Source: Bog-473 sp963742035 (GTDB taxonomy: Bacteria > Actinomycetota > Acidimicrobiia > Acidimicrobiales > RAAP-2). From it: a stretch of DNA of 64,000 bases. Positions 45,084-53,644 of the stretch are shown here, in pieces. The notes under the pieces are model-generated. The model did no database searches. It was not told the origin of the DNA and worked only from the letters and a program-made list of their open reading frames with translations. Positions within the stretch are counted from its first letter, which is position 1. Every line of letters starts with the position of its first letter. Position numbers and translations under genes: made by a program. Location: positions 558,001 through 622,000 of the forward strand of contig CAVUKH010000001.1 in NCBI GenBank assembly GCA_963742035.1. Direction: 5' to 3'.

Positions 45084-47048
45084 TCAGATGTCGAGGAAAC
45101 GGACGTCTTTGGCATTGGTCTGGATGAAGTGGCGCCGCAGCTCCACGTCGTCACCCATGAGAATGGAACAGACCTCGTCAGCCGTCGCCGCCTGCTCGAC
45201 GTTGATCTGCAGCAGCGAACGCTTACCGGGGTCCATCGTGGTGTCGCGCAACTCCGCATAGTCCATTTCGCCGAGGCCCTTCAGCCGGTTGAAATCGTGC
45301 TTGTGGTCGGGGTGTTCGGCTAGAAAGGCGGCCCGGGCCGCGTCGTCCTTGAGGTAGATCTTCTCCTTGCCGACCAGCGTCGAGTAGAGCGGCGGCTGGG
45401 CCACGTAGACGAATCCGCCCTCCACCAGCGGCTTCATCTGGCGATAGAAGAACGTGAGGAGCAGCGTCCGGATGTGGCTGCCGTCGACGTCGGCATCGGC
45501 CAGCAGGATCACCTTGTGATAGCGAATCTTTTCGACGTCGAATTCCTCGGCGAGCCCCGCGCCGATCGCTGAGATCAGCGCCTGGATCTCCGCGTTCTTG
45601 AGCATCTTGTCGATTCGGGCGCGTTCGACGTTGAGGATCTTGCCGCGTATCGGCAGGATGGCCTGCGTGTGAGGATTGCGGGCGTCCTTGGCCGACCCGC
45701 CGGCGGAGTTCCCCTCAACAATGAAGAGTTCGGACTCCCGCGGGTCGTGTGACGAGCAATCCGCCAGCTTGCCCGGCAGTCCGGCTCCGTCGAGGGCCGA
45801 CTTGCGTCGTGTGAGGTCGCGGGCACCCTGAGCGGCCATGCGGGCCCGGGCGGCCTGCATGGACTTCTGGACGATCTGGCTCGCCTCGCGTGGATTCTCC
45901 TCGAGCCATTCGGTCAGCTTCTGGTTCGTCGTCCGCTCCGCGAGGGAACGAATGGACGTGTTGCCCAGCTTGGACTTCGTCTGGCCCTCGAACTGCGGAT
46001 CGCGGAAACGGACCGACACAATCGCCGTCAATCCTTCACGGATGTCCTCACCCTTGAGGTTCTCCTCTTTCTCCTTGAGGATGTTCCGCGCCCGGGCGTA
46101 ACGGTTCACGACGTTGGTCAAGGACTTGGAGAACCCCTCAACGTGCATCCCGCCCTCAATGGTCGAGATGCCGTTGGCGAACGAGTGGATCGACTCGTGG
46201 TACCCGGCGTTCCACTGCAACGCGATCTCGACCTCCTGACCCTCCTCCGCCTGCTCGAAGTTCGCCACCTTGCGGAAGAGCGACTCCTTGGAGGCGTTGA
46301 GGTGCTTCACGAAGTCGACGATGCCGCCGTTGTACTTGTAGATCGTCTTGGTCACCGGGTCGGTGCGCTCGTCGACGAAGCGGATCTCCAGGCCTTTGTT
46401 CAAGAAGGCCATGATCTGCATCCGCTCCAGGATCGTCTGGGCCCGGAACTCTGTCTCGTCGAAGACCGTGCCATCAGGCCAGAAGGTGACGGTCGTCCCG
46501 GTCCGGGGCTCGCCGGTCGTCCGGTCCTTGGGGGCGGGGCCCGTGGCAGTGATCTTCTTCTTGAGCTTGCCGCCCTTCTCGAATTCGGCCTCCCAGTGCC
46601 GGGCGTCGCGATCGATCTCGAGCAGGAGCCGGGAGGAGAGGGCGTTGACGACCGAGATCCCGACGCCGTGGAGGCCGCCCGAGACCTGGTAGCCCTTGCC
46701 GCCGAACTTGCCGCCGGCGTGCAGGGTGGTCAGGACGATCTCGGCCGTCGACTGCTTTGGGTACTTGGGATGGGGGCCGACGGGGATTCCCGCCCCGTCG
46801 TCGGTGACGCGCACCCCGCCGTCGGCCAGCAGAGTGACGTCGATGCGGGTGGCGCGGCCCGCCATCGCCTCGTCGACGGAGTTGTCGACGACTTCCCACA
46901 CCAGATGGTGCAGGCCAGTCGGGCCGGTCGAGCCGATGTACATACCGGGCCGCTTGCGAACCGCTTCGAGCCCTTCGAGGATTGTGATGTCGTCCTCGGT
47001 GTACGACGCACCGGTCTCACCAGGTCTCTCATCCACCTTCACTGCCAC
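45084..47048 (-). CDS. gyrB: DNA gyrase subunit B
   Basis: A 654-residue ATPase subunit. GHKL ATP-binding motifs: WEVVDNSVDEAMAG, VTDDGAGIP, GGLHGVG. TOPRIM metal site: LFIVEGNSAGGSA and ILLADADVDGSHI. The TOPRIM loop reads EGN (Asn447) where almost all GyrB proteins have EGD; in E. coli the matching Asp426 to Asn change lowers quinolone sensitivity, so natural drug tolerance is possible. The GTG start at 47048 has AAAGGG upstream. A TAGAAT -10 box lies about 86 nt upstream. Last gene but one of the dnaA-to-gyrA block. Confidence 0.97.
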   Translation of the reverse strand: MAVKVDERPGETGASYTEDDITILEGLEAVRKRPGMYIGSTGPTGLHHLVWEVVDNSVDEAMAGRATRIDVTLLADGGVRVTDDGAGIPVGPHPKYPKQSTAEIVLTTLHAGGKFGGKGYQVSGGLHGVGISVVNALSSRLLLEIDRDARHWEAEFEKGGKLKKKITATGPAPKDRTTGEPRTGTTVTFWPDGTVFDETEFRAQTILERMQIMAFLNKGLEIRFVDERTDPVTKTIYKYNGGIVDFVKHLNASKESLFRKVANFEQAEEGQEVEIALQWNAGYHESIHSFANGISTIEGGMHVEGFSKSLTNVVNRYARARNILKEKEENLKGEDIREGLTAIVSVRFRDPQFEGQTKSKLGNTSIRSLAERTTNQKLTEWLEENPREASQIVQKSMQAARARMAAQGARDLTRRKSALDGAGLPGKLADCSSHDPRESELFIVEGNSAGGSAKDARNPHTQAILPIRGKILNVERARIDKMLKNAEIQALISAIGAGLAEEFDVEKIRYHKVILLADADVDGSHIRTLLLTFFYRQMKPLVEGGFVYVAQPPLYSTLVGKEKIYLKDDAARAAFLAEHPDHKHDFNRLKGLGEMDYAELRDTTMDPGKRSLLQINVEQAATADEVCSILMGDDVELRRHFIQTNAKDVRFLDI

Positions 47049-47133
47049 AGGCGCGCCCTTTCAGAACAGAGGTCTTCGCGGTGCGAATCGAGTCCCCGGA
47101 TGACGACATCCGGCCTTTCGATGCGAACGCACC

Positions 47134-47139
47134 ATTCTA
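47134..47139 (-). promoter_or_regulatory. Possible gyrB promoter -10 (TAGAAT)
   Basis: TAGAAT on the minus strand in the 153-nt gap between dciA and gyrB, about 86 nt before the gyrB start. No good -35 at normal spacing was found. Confidence 0.35.
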
Positions 47140-47201
47140 CCCGACAGCGGCTTCAATTCGGCACTTCTGAACGGTCGCAGCAACCGCCACCCACGTGTTG
47201 C

Positions 47202-47516
47202 TCAGACGCGCTCCACGACGACCTCCAGGCGGTCGATCGAGGTCTCTCCCAGCTCACGGAGCCGGGCCAGAATTCGGCCTGATTCCATGCGGGCGCGAGT
47301 CGCCCATACCGGGTGCTCCACCGCCACGACGAGGACACGTCCGTCCACCCGCTGCGGTCGCAGGTGGCCCCCCAGCTCGCTTCCCACCAGCTCCTCCCAG
47401 CGCATGAACACGACCTCCATGACGGCGGGGGTCGGCGCCGATCCCAGACGGCTGAGCAGCCGGGGCATGGATTCGCCCACCGGTCTCGGGCCGCTGTCAG
47501 GTCGCCACCTCGTCAC
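47202..47516 (-). CDS. dciA: DciA-like protein (DUF721)
   Basis: A 104-residue protein of the DUF721 family: MRWEELVGSELGGHLRPQRV followed by GRVLVVAVEHPVWATRARM, which form the compact KH-like core. DciA loads the replicative helicase DnaB in bacteria lacking DnaC/DnaI. The GTG at 47516 overlaps the recF stop (GTGA), so the start is firm. Its place between recF and gyrB is the normal actinobacterial one. Confidence 0.85.
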   Translation of the reverse strand: MTRWRPDSGPRPVGESMPRLLSRLGSAPTPAVMEVVFMRWEELVGSELGGHLRPQRVDGRVLVVAVEHPVWATRARMESGRILARLRELGETSIDRLEVVVERV

Positions 47517-48592
47517 GGGGAGCCCAAGCTCTGCACAGGGAGGAGCCGGGCGACCGCGATTCCTTGGGGGAGCGGTGCCGCCGTCGTGAGGATCGCTTGC
47601 CCGGTCGGGAGCTCGGCCACCAGAGCGCGGCTCCGGGCCGGATCCAACTCGGAGAACACGTCGTCGAGGAGCAGGGTCGGGACGAGTGGTGTTCGGACGC
47701 GGATGAGCTGATGCACCCCCAGCCGCAGGGCGAGGGCCATACAGCGCTGCTCTCCCTGCGACGCGTGGGTCCGGGCTTCCCTGCCCTCAATCTCGAGGAG
47801 CAGGTCGTCTCGGTGGGGACCGACCGTGTTCACGCCGCGGCGCAGGTCGTCGGTGCGCGAGGCCCCCAGCGCATCCAACAGATCGCCGTCCCAGCTGCGG
47901 ATGTAGCGCTGTACCGTGAGGATCCGGTCCCCGACGCCGGCCAGATGGCCGTACGCCGAGGCCACCAGTGGGTCGAGCTCCGCCACCAAGCGCTCGCGGG
48001 CAGCGACGAGCACCTTGCCGACGTCAGCCAACCGTTGGTCCCACACATCGAGGGTCGCCGCGATCTCCGCCCCCGCCCGCCCCCCCGACTGGCGCAAGAG
48101 GGCGGCGCGCTGGCGCAACACGCGGTCCGTCTCGTCTGCGGCGCGTGCTCCCTCAGGGTCCAGCACCGCCAACGCATCGTCGAGAATCTCCCGGCGGCCC
48201 CTCGGTCCGCCGCTGACGATGACCAGGTCTTCTGGAGAGAAGATCGTGCACGGCGCCGCAGCGCCGAGCTCCCGCCGCCCGCTGACCGCCTTGCGGTTGA
48301 CCCTGGTGCGGCTACGCCCGGCTGGAAGAATTTGGGCCTCCACCAGGGTGGGGCTGTCCCGGGCCTCGAGCTCGGCTCGCACAATGGCACTCTCGGCCCC
48401 GGTCCGTACCATGGCCTCGGGGGGGGCGCCACGAAAGGACCGGCGGGTCCCGAGGTAGGCCAATCCTTCCAGCACACTCGTCTTCCCGGTGCCGTTCGAC
48501 CCCGTGATGACGGTGGTTCCCTCCGCGTCCAGGTCGACCTCCATGGACCGAAAGATACGAAAGTCGGCCAGCTCCAGGTGTCGGACGCTCAC
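47513..48592 (-). CDS. recF: DNA replication/repair protein RecF
   Basis: A 359-residue SMC-like ATPase. Walker A GSNGTGKTSVLEGLAY near residue 32, the signature ASQGEQRCMALALRLG, and Walker B LLLDDVFSELDPARS. RecF helps load RecA at gaps. The GTG at 48592 begins MSVRHLELADFRIF, the usual start, 16 nt after dnaN. It ends in a GTGA overlap with dciA. Confidence 0.96.
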   Translation of the reverse strand: MSVRHLELADFRIFRSMEVDLDAEGTTVITGSNGTGKTSVLEGLAYLGTRRSFRGAPPEAMVRTGAESAIVRAELEARDSPTLVEAQILPAGRSRTRVNRKAVSGRRELGAAAPCTIFSPEDLVIVSGGPRGRREILDDALAVLDPEGARAADETDRVLRQRAALLRQSGGRAGAEIAATLDVWDQRLADVGKVLVAARERLVAELDPLVASAYGHLAGVGDRILTVQRYIRSWDGDLLDALGASRTDDLRRGVNTVGPHRDDLLLEIEGREARTHASQGEQRCMALALRLGVHQLIRVRTPLVPTLLLDDVFSELDPARSRALVAELPTGQAILTTAAPLPQGIAVARLLPVQSLGSP

Positions 48593-48608
48593 CGCGACCG
48601 CGGGCCGT

Positions 48609-49727
48609 TCAGGAGACGCGGACCGGCATCAGGAGATAGCGGAACTCCTGATCTTCGGCGCCGCGCACGGTGGCGGCGCGCGAGGCATCCGCTGTCTCGA
48701 CGATCACCTCGTCACCGGCGACGGCCTCGACACCGTCGATGAGATACGACGGGTTGAACGCAATGACGAGGTCCTCCCCGGTGTAATCCCCGTCCACGGC
48801 CTCCGACGCGTCGCCGATGTCCTGGCTCTGCACGCTCAGATCGACCCCACCTTGACGCATGGACAGCCGTACCGGCGTCGTGTTGTCGCGCACCAAGAGC
48901 TGCACCCGCCGCAGCGCCGAGAGGAAGCTTTCCTTTCCGAGGTGCAGACGATTCGGATAGTGGTCCGGGATCAATTGCTTGTAGTCCGGGTACCGACCTT
49001 CCAGCAACCGGGTGCTGATCTGGACGTTGCCCTGCCAGAACGTGATTTCGTTGGTGCTGGCGGCCACACCCACGCGATTCGTATCCGAACCCTCCGAAAT
49101 CGTCCCGGTTGGGAGCCGTTGCAGCTCGGAAAGGGCTCGGGCCGGCACCAGCAGGTCCTCCTCCCCGGGAATCGTCTCGGAGTCCGGCAGATCCCGCATG
49201 GCCATGCGGTACGAATCCGTGGCCACCATGCGTATCGATCCGTCGACGCGTGAGACCAGTACCCCGGTCAGCAACGGACGCCCGTCATCGTGTGAGGCGG
49301 CTCGAACCACCTGGCGCACCGCCTCACCCAACGCCGTCTCCGACAGCTGGGTCGTCGGTTCATCCGTCTTTCCCACCGGTGGAAACTCCACAACCGGGTA
49401 CGTGTGGAGCTTGAACGTCGACCGTGCCGCACTGATCGTGATGTGGTCTCCCTGGTCGGCAAACGTCACGGCCCCCGGCTCGAGACGGCGCACGATGTCG
49501 GTCGAGAGCCGGGCTGGAATGACACAACTTCCGTTGTCGATCCCGATGACCTCTCCGGTCACCTGAATCGTGAGGTCGAGGTCAGTCCCTGTGACGGTCA
49601 AGGAATTTCCGTCACAGGTCAGCAGCAGGCCCAACAGCACTGGTGACGACCCGCCACGCCCTCCTACGGCCCGGCTCGAGGTGGCCAGCATGTCGACGAG
49701 TGCATCGCGCTCGGATCTGAACTTCAC
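48609..49727 (-). CDS. dnaN: DNA polymerase III beta sliding clamp
   Basis: A 372-residue clamp of three similar domains. It starts VKFRSERDALVDMLATSSRA and includes TDLDLTIQVTGEV, TDSYRMAMRDL and the C-terminal LLMPVRVS, all typical. It encircles DNA and tethers polymerase. The GTG at 49727 has AAAGGAC upstream; the longer frame reaches into the dnaA-dnaN gap. Downstream genes recF and dciA follow closely. Confidence 0.96.
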   Translation of the reverse strand: MKFRSERDALVDMLATSSRAVGGRGGSSPVLLGLLLTCDGNSLTVTGTDLDLTIQVTGEVIGIDNGSCVIPARLSTDIVRRLEPGAVTFADQGDHITISAARSTFKLHTYPVVEFPPVGKTDEPTTQLSETALGEAVRQVVRAASHDDGRPLLTGVLVSRVDGSIRMVATDSYRMAMRDLPDSETIPGEEDLLVPARALSELQRLPTGTISEGSDTNRVGVAASTNEITFWQGNVQISTRLLEGRYPDYKQLIPDHYPNRLHLGKESFLSALRRVQLLVRDNTTPVRLSMRQGGVDLSVQSQDIGDASEAVDGDYTGEDLVIAFNPSYLIDGVEAVAGDEVIVETADASRAATVRGAEDQEFRYLLMPVRVS

Positions 49728-50027
49728 CGACGCTTGTCCTTTCGAGAGTTTTCCCAGTCCTTCATTTTGGAGGGAGAGGTATATGTGTCTTGTAAAGGTA
49801 GTAAGGGGTGTGGATTGTGGATGACATGGTCCCACCCCTGCTCGACGCGGGAGTGGTTGTCCCCACGGTGGTGTGGGCTGCGCGCGAGGCTGATGCTACG
49901 CGCGGGGTTTGCCGGGTCCGCCTGGGGACAAGCACGGCGGCGGTCCCCAGGGTTGGTGGGGGCGGTCCCCAGCCTTTGCCTTCGGCAAACCACAAGGTGG
50001 TGGACGGCGTAGGGGAAAGGAGAGAGG
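49728..50027. other. Putative replication origin oriC (dnaA-dnaN gap)
   Basis: 300 nt between dnaA and dnaN, the usual place of actinobacterial oriC. Two exact TTGTCCCCA DnaA-type boxes face each other (49857-49865 plus, 49923-49931 minus), one base from TTGTCCACA. Overlapping minus-strand boxes CAATCCACA (49809-49817) and TCATCCACA (49816-49824) add two more. GGTCCCCAG occurs twice (about 49951 and 49965). A less GC-rich stretch (about 49741-49810, TATATG and TTGTAAAGG) could be the unwinding element. No experimental marker is visible. Confidence 0.62.
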
Positions 50028-51428
50028 TCAGGCCGAGCCGGCACGGATCTTCTGGATGAGCTCGGTGACCTGCTCGTAGATCTGTCGTCGTTCCTGCATT
50101 TGGCCGGCGATCTTGTCCACGGCATGGATGACGGTCGTGTGATCGCGTTTGCCGAAGACGCGTCCGATAGCGGGATAGCTGTAGTCCGTCAGTTCCCTGG
50201 TCAGGTACATCGCGACCTGGCGTGCGGTGACGAGCGGGCGGGTGCGGCTCGGGCCGCAGATCGCATCGATGGAGAACCCGTAACTCGCCGAGGTGGCCTC
50301 CAAGATCATTTGTGGGGTGATCCGGCGGGGTTCGCCGGCCAGGACGAGGTCTGAGAGAACTTTTTCCGCCTGCGCGAGGGAAATAGGCTCCTTGTTGAGG
50401 TTGGCGAAGGCACAAATGCGGGTCAGTGCCCCCTCGAGCTCCCGAATGTTGTCCTTGACGTGGGATGCGATGAATTCGAGGACGTCGTCGGGGACGTCCT
50501 GGTGTTCGCTCATGGACTTGGAGCGCAAGATGGCCAGGCGCGTCTCGAGGTCGGGTGGGTCGATCTCGGTGATCAGGCCCGAGAGAAAGCGGCTCCGCAG
50601 GCGGTCTTCGAGCGTCTCGATGGACTTGGGTGGCCGGTCGGAGGTGAGGACGATCTGTTTTGAGGCGCCCTTGAGGTCGTTGTAGGTGTGGAAGAACTCC
50701 TCCTGCAGGCCCTCTTTGCGCTCCATGAACTGGACGTCGTCAATGAGCAGGACGTCGCAGTCTCGGTAGCGCCGCTTGAACGTCAGGGTGGTCGAGGTTC
50801 GGAGGGAGTCGACGAAGTCGTTCATGAAGGTCTCGGTGGTGACATAGAGGACCTTGCGGCGCGGGTAGTTCTCGGTCACGTAATTCCCGATGGCGTGGAG
50901 CAGGTGGGTCTTGCCCAGCCCGGAATCCCCGTAAATGAAGAGCGGGTTGTAGGACCGGCCGGGAGTTTCCGCCACCGCCTGGGCGGCGGCGTGCGCCAAA
51001 CGGTTCGAGGATGCCGCGACGAAGGTCTCGAACGTGAATTTGGTGTCGAGCTGGACGGCCGGCGATTCGCGGCCGCCCCGGTTCGCCGCCCCGGGCGAGG
51101 GAGCGGGTTCCCGCTCGGGCTCCGGGGACAGGCCGAAAACCCGCTCAGTCGTGGGCTCGACCGGTGTCGCCACGGGCTCCGGCTCCTGGACCTCGAGCCT
51201 GCCGCGGACGGGGGAGCCGACCTCGTTGGCCAGGGTGTCCTCAATCATCGGCAGATAGCGCGACTCCACCCGCTCGCGGATGAGGCCATTGGGGACGGAC
51301 AGCACGAACTCCCCGTCGGTGTAGGCCACGGGCTCAATGCCGGAAAGCCACAGCTGCCAGGTGCTCTCCGACACCTGGTCGCGCAGAGACCCGGTGCATC
51401 GTGTCCAAAGATCTCCTGCTTGGGTCAC
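50028..51428 (-). CDS. dnaA: Chromosomal replication initiator DnaA
   Basis: A 466-residue initiator: N-terminal DnaB-interaction domain (about 1-80), Pro/Glu-rich linker (about 82-125), AAA+ core with Walker A GDSGLGKTHLLHAIG (about 167) and Walker B VLLIDDVQF, and a C-terminal DNA-binding domain with GKRDHTTVIHAVDKI. I chose the GTG at 51428 (MTQAGDLWTRCTGSL), the usual domain start; the frame is open upstream into the rpmH side but not coding-like. It binds DnaA boxes at oriC, and is divergent from rpmH. Confidence 0.97.
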   Translation of the reverse strand: MTQAGDLWTRCTGSLRDQVSESTWQLWLSGIEPVAYTDGEFVLSVPNGLIRERVESRYLPMIEDTLANEVGSPVRGRLEVQEPEPVATPVEPTTERVFGLSPEPEREPAPSPGAANRGGRESPAVQLDTKFTFETFVAASSNRLAHAAAQAVAETPGRSYNPLFIYGDSGLGKTHLLHAIGNYVTENYPRRKVLYVTTETFMNDFVDSLRTSTTLTFKRRYRDCDVLLIDDVQFMERKEGLQEEFFHTYNDLKGASKQIVLTSDRPPKSIETLEDRLRSRFLSGLITEIDPPDLETRLAILRSKSMSEHQDVPDDVLEFIASHVKDNIRELEGALTRICAFANLNKEPISLAQAEKVLSDLVLAGEPRRITPQMILEATSASYGFSIDAICGPSRTRPLVTARQVAMYLTRELTDYSYPAIGRVFGKRDHTTVIHAVDKIAGQMQERRQIYEQVTELIQKIRAGSA

Positions 51429-51674
51429 TGCGAGTTCCGAACGCCCCTTCTCCCCCCTCGGCGTCCAGCTCACAACTTCGGAACGATCCTCGGTACGGGT
51501 AATTGGATGAACGTACACCGTGCCAGGCGATGCGACTAGAGGCCATCGGCAAATCGCGCCTAACATGGGAGGACTCGCCGCCGGCGGCCGGAATCGATTC
51601 GAAGGCCGAGGCATGGAACCTGCGACGAACCGGCTCCGGATTGCCGTATGGCTGTCGCGAAAGGCTGAATTGAC
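51429..51674. promoter_or_regulatory. dnaA-rpmH divergent promoter region
   Basis: 246 nt that must hold the promoters of dnaA and of the rpmH operon. I found no sequence close to a DnaA box, so it is less likely than the dnaN side to be the origin. Confidence 0.5.
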
Positions 51675-51809
51675 GTGAAGCGCACTTATCAACCGAACAC
51701 CCGGAAACGGGCTCGCACCCACGGGTTCCGCAAGCGCATGTCCACGCGGGCGGGGCGGGCCATCTTGAAGTCGCGGCGGCTCAAGGGGCGCCACCGTCTC
51801 ACCGTCTGA
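51675..51809 (+). CDS. rpmH: 50S ribosomal protein L34
   Basis: 44 residues, full length: MKRTYQPNTRKRARTHGF then KRMSTRAGRAILKSRRLKGR. It uses a GTG start with GAAAGG upstream. Basic, highly conserved component of the large ribosomal subunit, the canonical first gene on this side of dnaA. Confidence 0.97.
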   Translation: MKRTYQPNTRKRARTHGFRKRMSTRAGRAILKSRRLKGRHRLTV

Positions 51810-51818
51810 GGGCGTCGA

Positions 51819-52178
51819 GTGCCTGTACGGACGGTCGGACGCATCACCCGCCGCGCGGCGTTCGCCGAGCTGCAACGCTCACGAGCACGCGGGGCCAGTG
51901 GCCCGGTACGGGTGACGTTTGCCCCGGCCCCCAGCGGCGATACCGGAGTGTATCCCCAGGTGGCGTACGCAATCGGCCGGAACTGCGGCGGCGCAGTCGT
52001 ACGGAATTCGCTCAGGCGACGTGCCCGCGAAGTGGCCCGCTGGACGGCGCCGAAGTTGGCGCGGGGCACCTTCCTGGTGCGACTGGAGCCCGCCGCGGCC
52101 GCACTGACGCCCGCCGTGTTCCGAGAAGACGTGGCGAAAGCACTCCTGAAGGCAGGGCGGAGCCGGGTGACGGCATGA
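51819..52178 (+). CDS. rnpA: Ribonuclease P protein component
   Basis: 119 residues. The family RNR motif reads RNSLRRRAREVARW, preceded by VAYAIGRNCGGAVV. It helps RNase P RNA process tRNA 5' ends. The GTG at 51819 lies 9 nt after rpmH. The stop overlaps yidD (ATGA), so the genes are coupled. Confidence 0.93.
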   Translation: MPVRTVGRITRRAAFAELQRSRARGASGPVRVTFAPAPSGDTGVYPQVAYAIGRNCGGAVVRNSLRRRAREVARWTAPKLARGTFLVRLEPAAAALTPAVFREDVAKALLKAGRSRVTA

Positions 52179-52447
52179 GCAGCCCCGAAACCGGGGGCAG
52201 CCTGCCCGTTCGGGTCATGGTGGCCCTGGTCACCGCCTACCAGGGCGCCGCCTCGGGGCGAATCTCTCCCTGTCGCTTCTATCCGAGCTGCTCGACCTAC
52301 GCCGTGGAGGCCTTCACGGAGCATGGCTTCTGGCGAGGCCTGGCGCTGAGCGCCCGACGACTCCTGCGCTGCCGGCCCTTCGGGCCTCACGGCGTGGACC
52401 TGGTGCCCGTGCGAGTCCACGCCCATGAACGGAGCCGTCCGTGTTGA
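52175..52447 (+). CDS. yidD: Membrane protein insertion efficiency factor YidD
   Basis: 90 residues, with the conserved core SPCRFYPSCSTYAVEAF and LLRCRPFGPHGVDLVP. The family assists Sec/YidC membrane protein insertion. The ATG overlaps rnpA by 4 nt, and its end overlaps the yidC start by 7 nt. Confidence 0.94.
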   Translation: MSSPETGGSLPVRVMVALVTAYQGAASGRISPCRFYPSCSTYAVEAFTEHGFWRGLALSARRLLRCRPFGPHGVDLVPVRVHAHERSRPC

Positions 52448-53640
52448 GCCACCCTCTCCTGGCAGAGAATTCCCTGTTCAAGCTGGTTGGAGAGATCTTC
52501 CATCCCCTCTTCGAGCTGTTCGGGTACATCCTGGCCGCGCTGTACTCGGTCTGGCCCAACTACGGGTTCGCCATCACGGGCCTGACGATCATCATCATGC
52601 TGGCCCTGACACCGGTCACGGTGAAGAGCACCAAGTCGATGCTGGCGATGCAGCGGCTGCAACCCGAAATGAAGAAGCTCCAGGCCAAGTACAAGGGCCC
52701 GGAGAACCGGGAAATGCTCAACCAAGAGATGATGAAGCTCTACAAGGAGAACGGGACGAGCCCGTTCGGGGCTTGCCTCCCCAGTCTCCTGCAGATGCCG
52801 TTCCTCATCGTTCTGTACTCGCTCATTCGCGGGCTTTCGTATGTGGTGCCCAAGGGTCAGACATATACGAACGCAGCGGGCCACACAGTCACGTGTGCCG
52901 CAAAGGCGGGGTGCGCGTCCCCGCGTTACATTCCGGAAAGTTCCGCAATGCACCAAGCACTGGTGGCCAGTAATGGCCAAATGCATTGGTGGTTTGGAAT
53001 GGATTTGTCGTCTCTTCCGCTCTCGCATCACGCGTACCCCGGTAGTGCCAGTCAGGCAGTGTTGGTCCTCCCCTACCTGGTGCTTATTGGGGCTGCAATG
53101 TTCCTGCAGTTCTACCAAATGAAGCAGATGAATAGCCGTAATCCTCAGGCTGCTGCGGCGAATCCACAGATGCAAACAATGCAGAAGTTTTTCCCTATTA
53201 TTTTCGGTGTCATTTACCTAAGAGTGCCGGCCGGAGCAACCATTTACATGGTGGTGTCGTCGGCCATGCGCATCGGAACGCAAGAGGTGATGTTCCGTAG
53301 CGGCATGGTGACCCCGGTCGTGCACGAGCGTGAGATCGGCTCGGCCGCCAAGGAGAAGGAGAAACCGGCTCCGGCCAAACCGGCTCCGGCGAAACCGTCC
53401 AAGAAGACTTCGAAGGCGACGGACGGCACGGCAGCTGCCAAGGCGACGCTGCCACCGGCCAAGGGCGCTGTGAAGGCCAACGGCTCCAAGGCAAGCGGCC
53501 GGGCGCCCACGAACGGACAGAAGCCGGCGACTGGGAAGCAGGCCGGGAACGGCGCCGCAGCGGACGACGTCGTCGAGGACGCACCTGCCCCCAAGGCTCA
53601 CCCGCGGTCGCGCTCGAAGCGAACCAGAAAGGCTCGATAA
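52441..53640 (+). CDS. yidC: Membrane protein insertase YidC/Oxa1
   Basis: A 399-residue insertase with the Gram-positive short core: hydrophobic helices at about 27-60, PFGACLPSLLQMPFLIVLYS, a second pair near 200-225 (VLVLPYLVLIGAAMFLQFYQ), and FFPIIFGVIYLRVPAGATIY. The C-terminal ~90 residues are Lys/Ala/Pro-rich and disordered, ending RSRSKRTRKAR, which may contact ribosomes. The stretch coding residues ~140-265 uses noticeably more A/T-ending codons than its neighbours. The GTG overlaps yidD. Confidence 0.95.
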   Translation: MLSHPLLAENSLFKLVGEIFHPLFELFGYILAALYSVWPNYGFAITGLTIIIMLALTPVTVKSTKSMLAMQRLQPEMKKLQAKYKGPENREMLNQEMMKLYKENGTSPFGACLPSLLQMPFLIVLYSLIRGLSYVVPKGQTYTNAAGHTVTCAAKAGCASPRYIPESSAMHQALVASNGQMHWWFGMDLSSLPLSHHAYPGSASQAVLVLPYLVLIGAAMFLQFYQMKQMNSRNPQAAAANPQMQTMQKFFPIIFGVIYLRVPAGATIYMVVSSAMRIGTQEVMFRSGMVTPVVHEREIGSAAKEKEKPAPAKPAPAKPSKKTSKATDGTAAAKATLPPAKGAVKANGSKASGRAPTNGQKPATGKQAGNGAAADDVVEDAPAPKAHPRSRSKRTRKAR

Positions 53641-53644
53641 CGAC

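Noticed and set aside
51429..51674. Origin of replication on the rpmH side of dnaA
   Set aside because: No DnaA-box-like sequence found; boxes are on the dnaN side.
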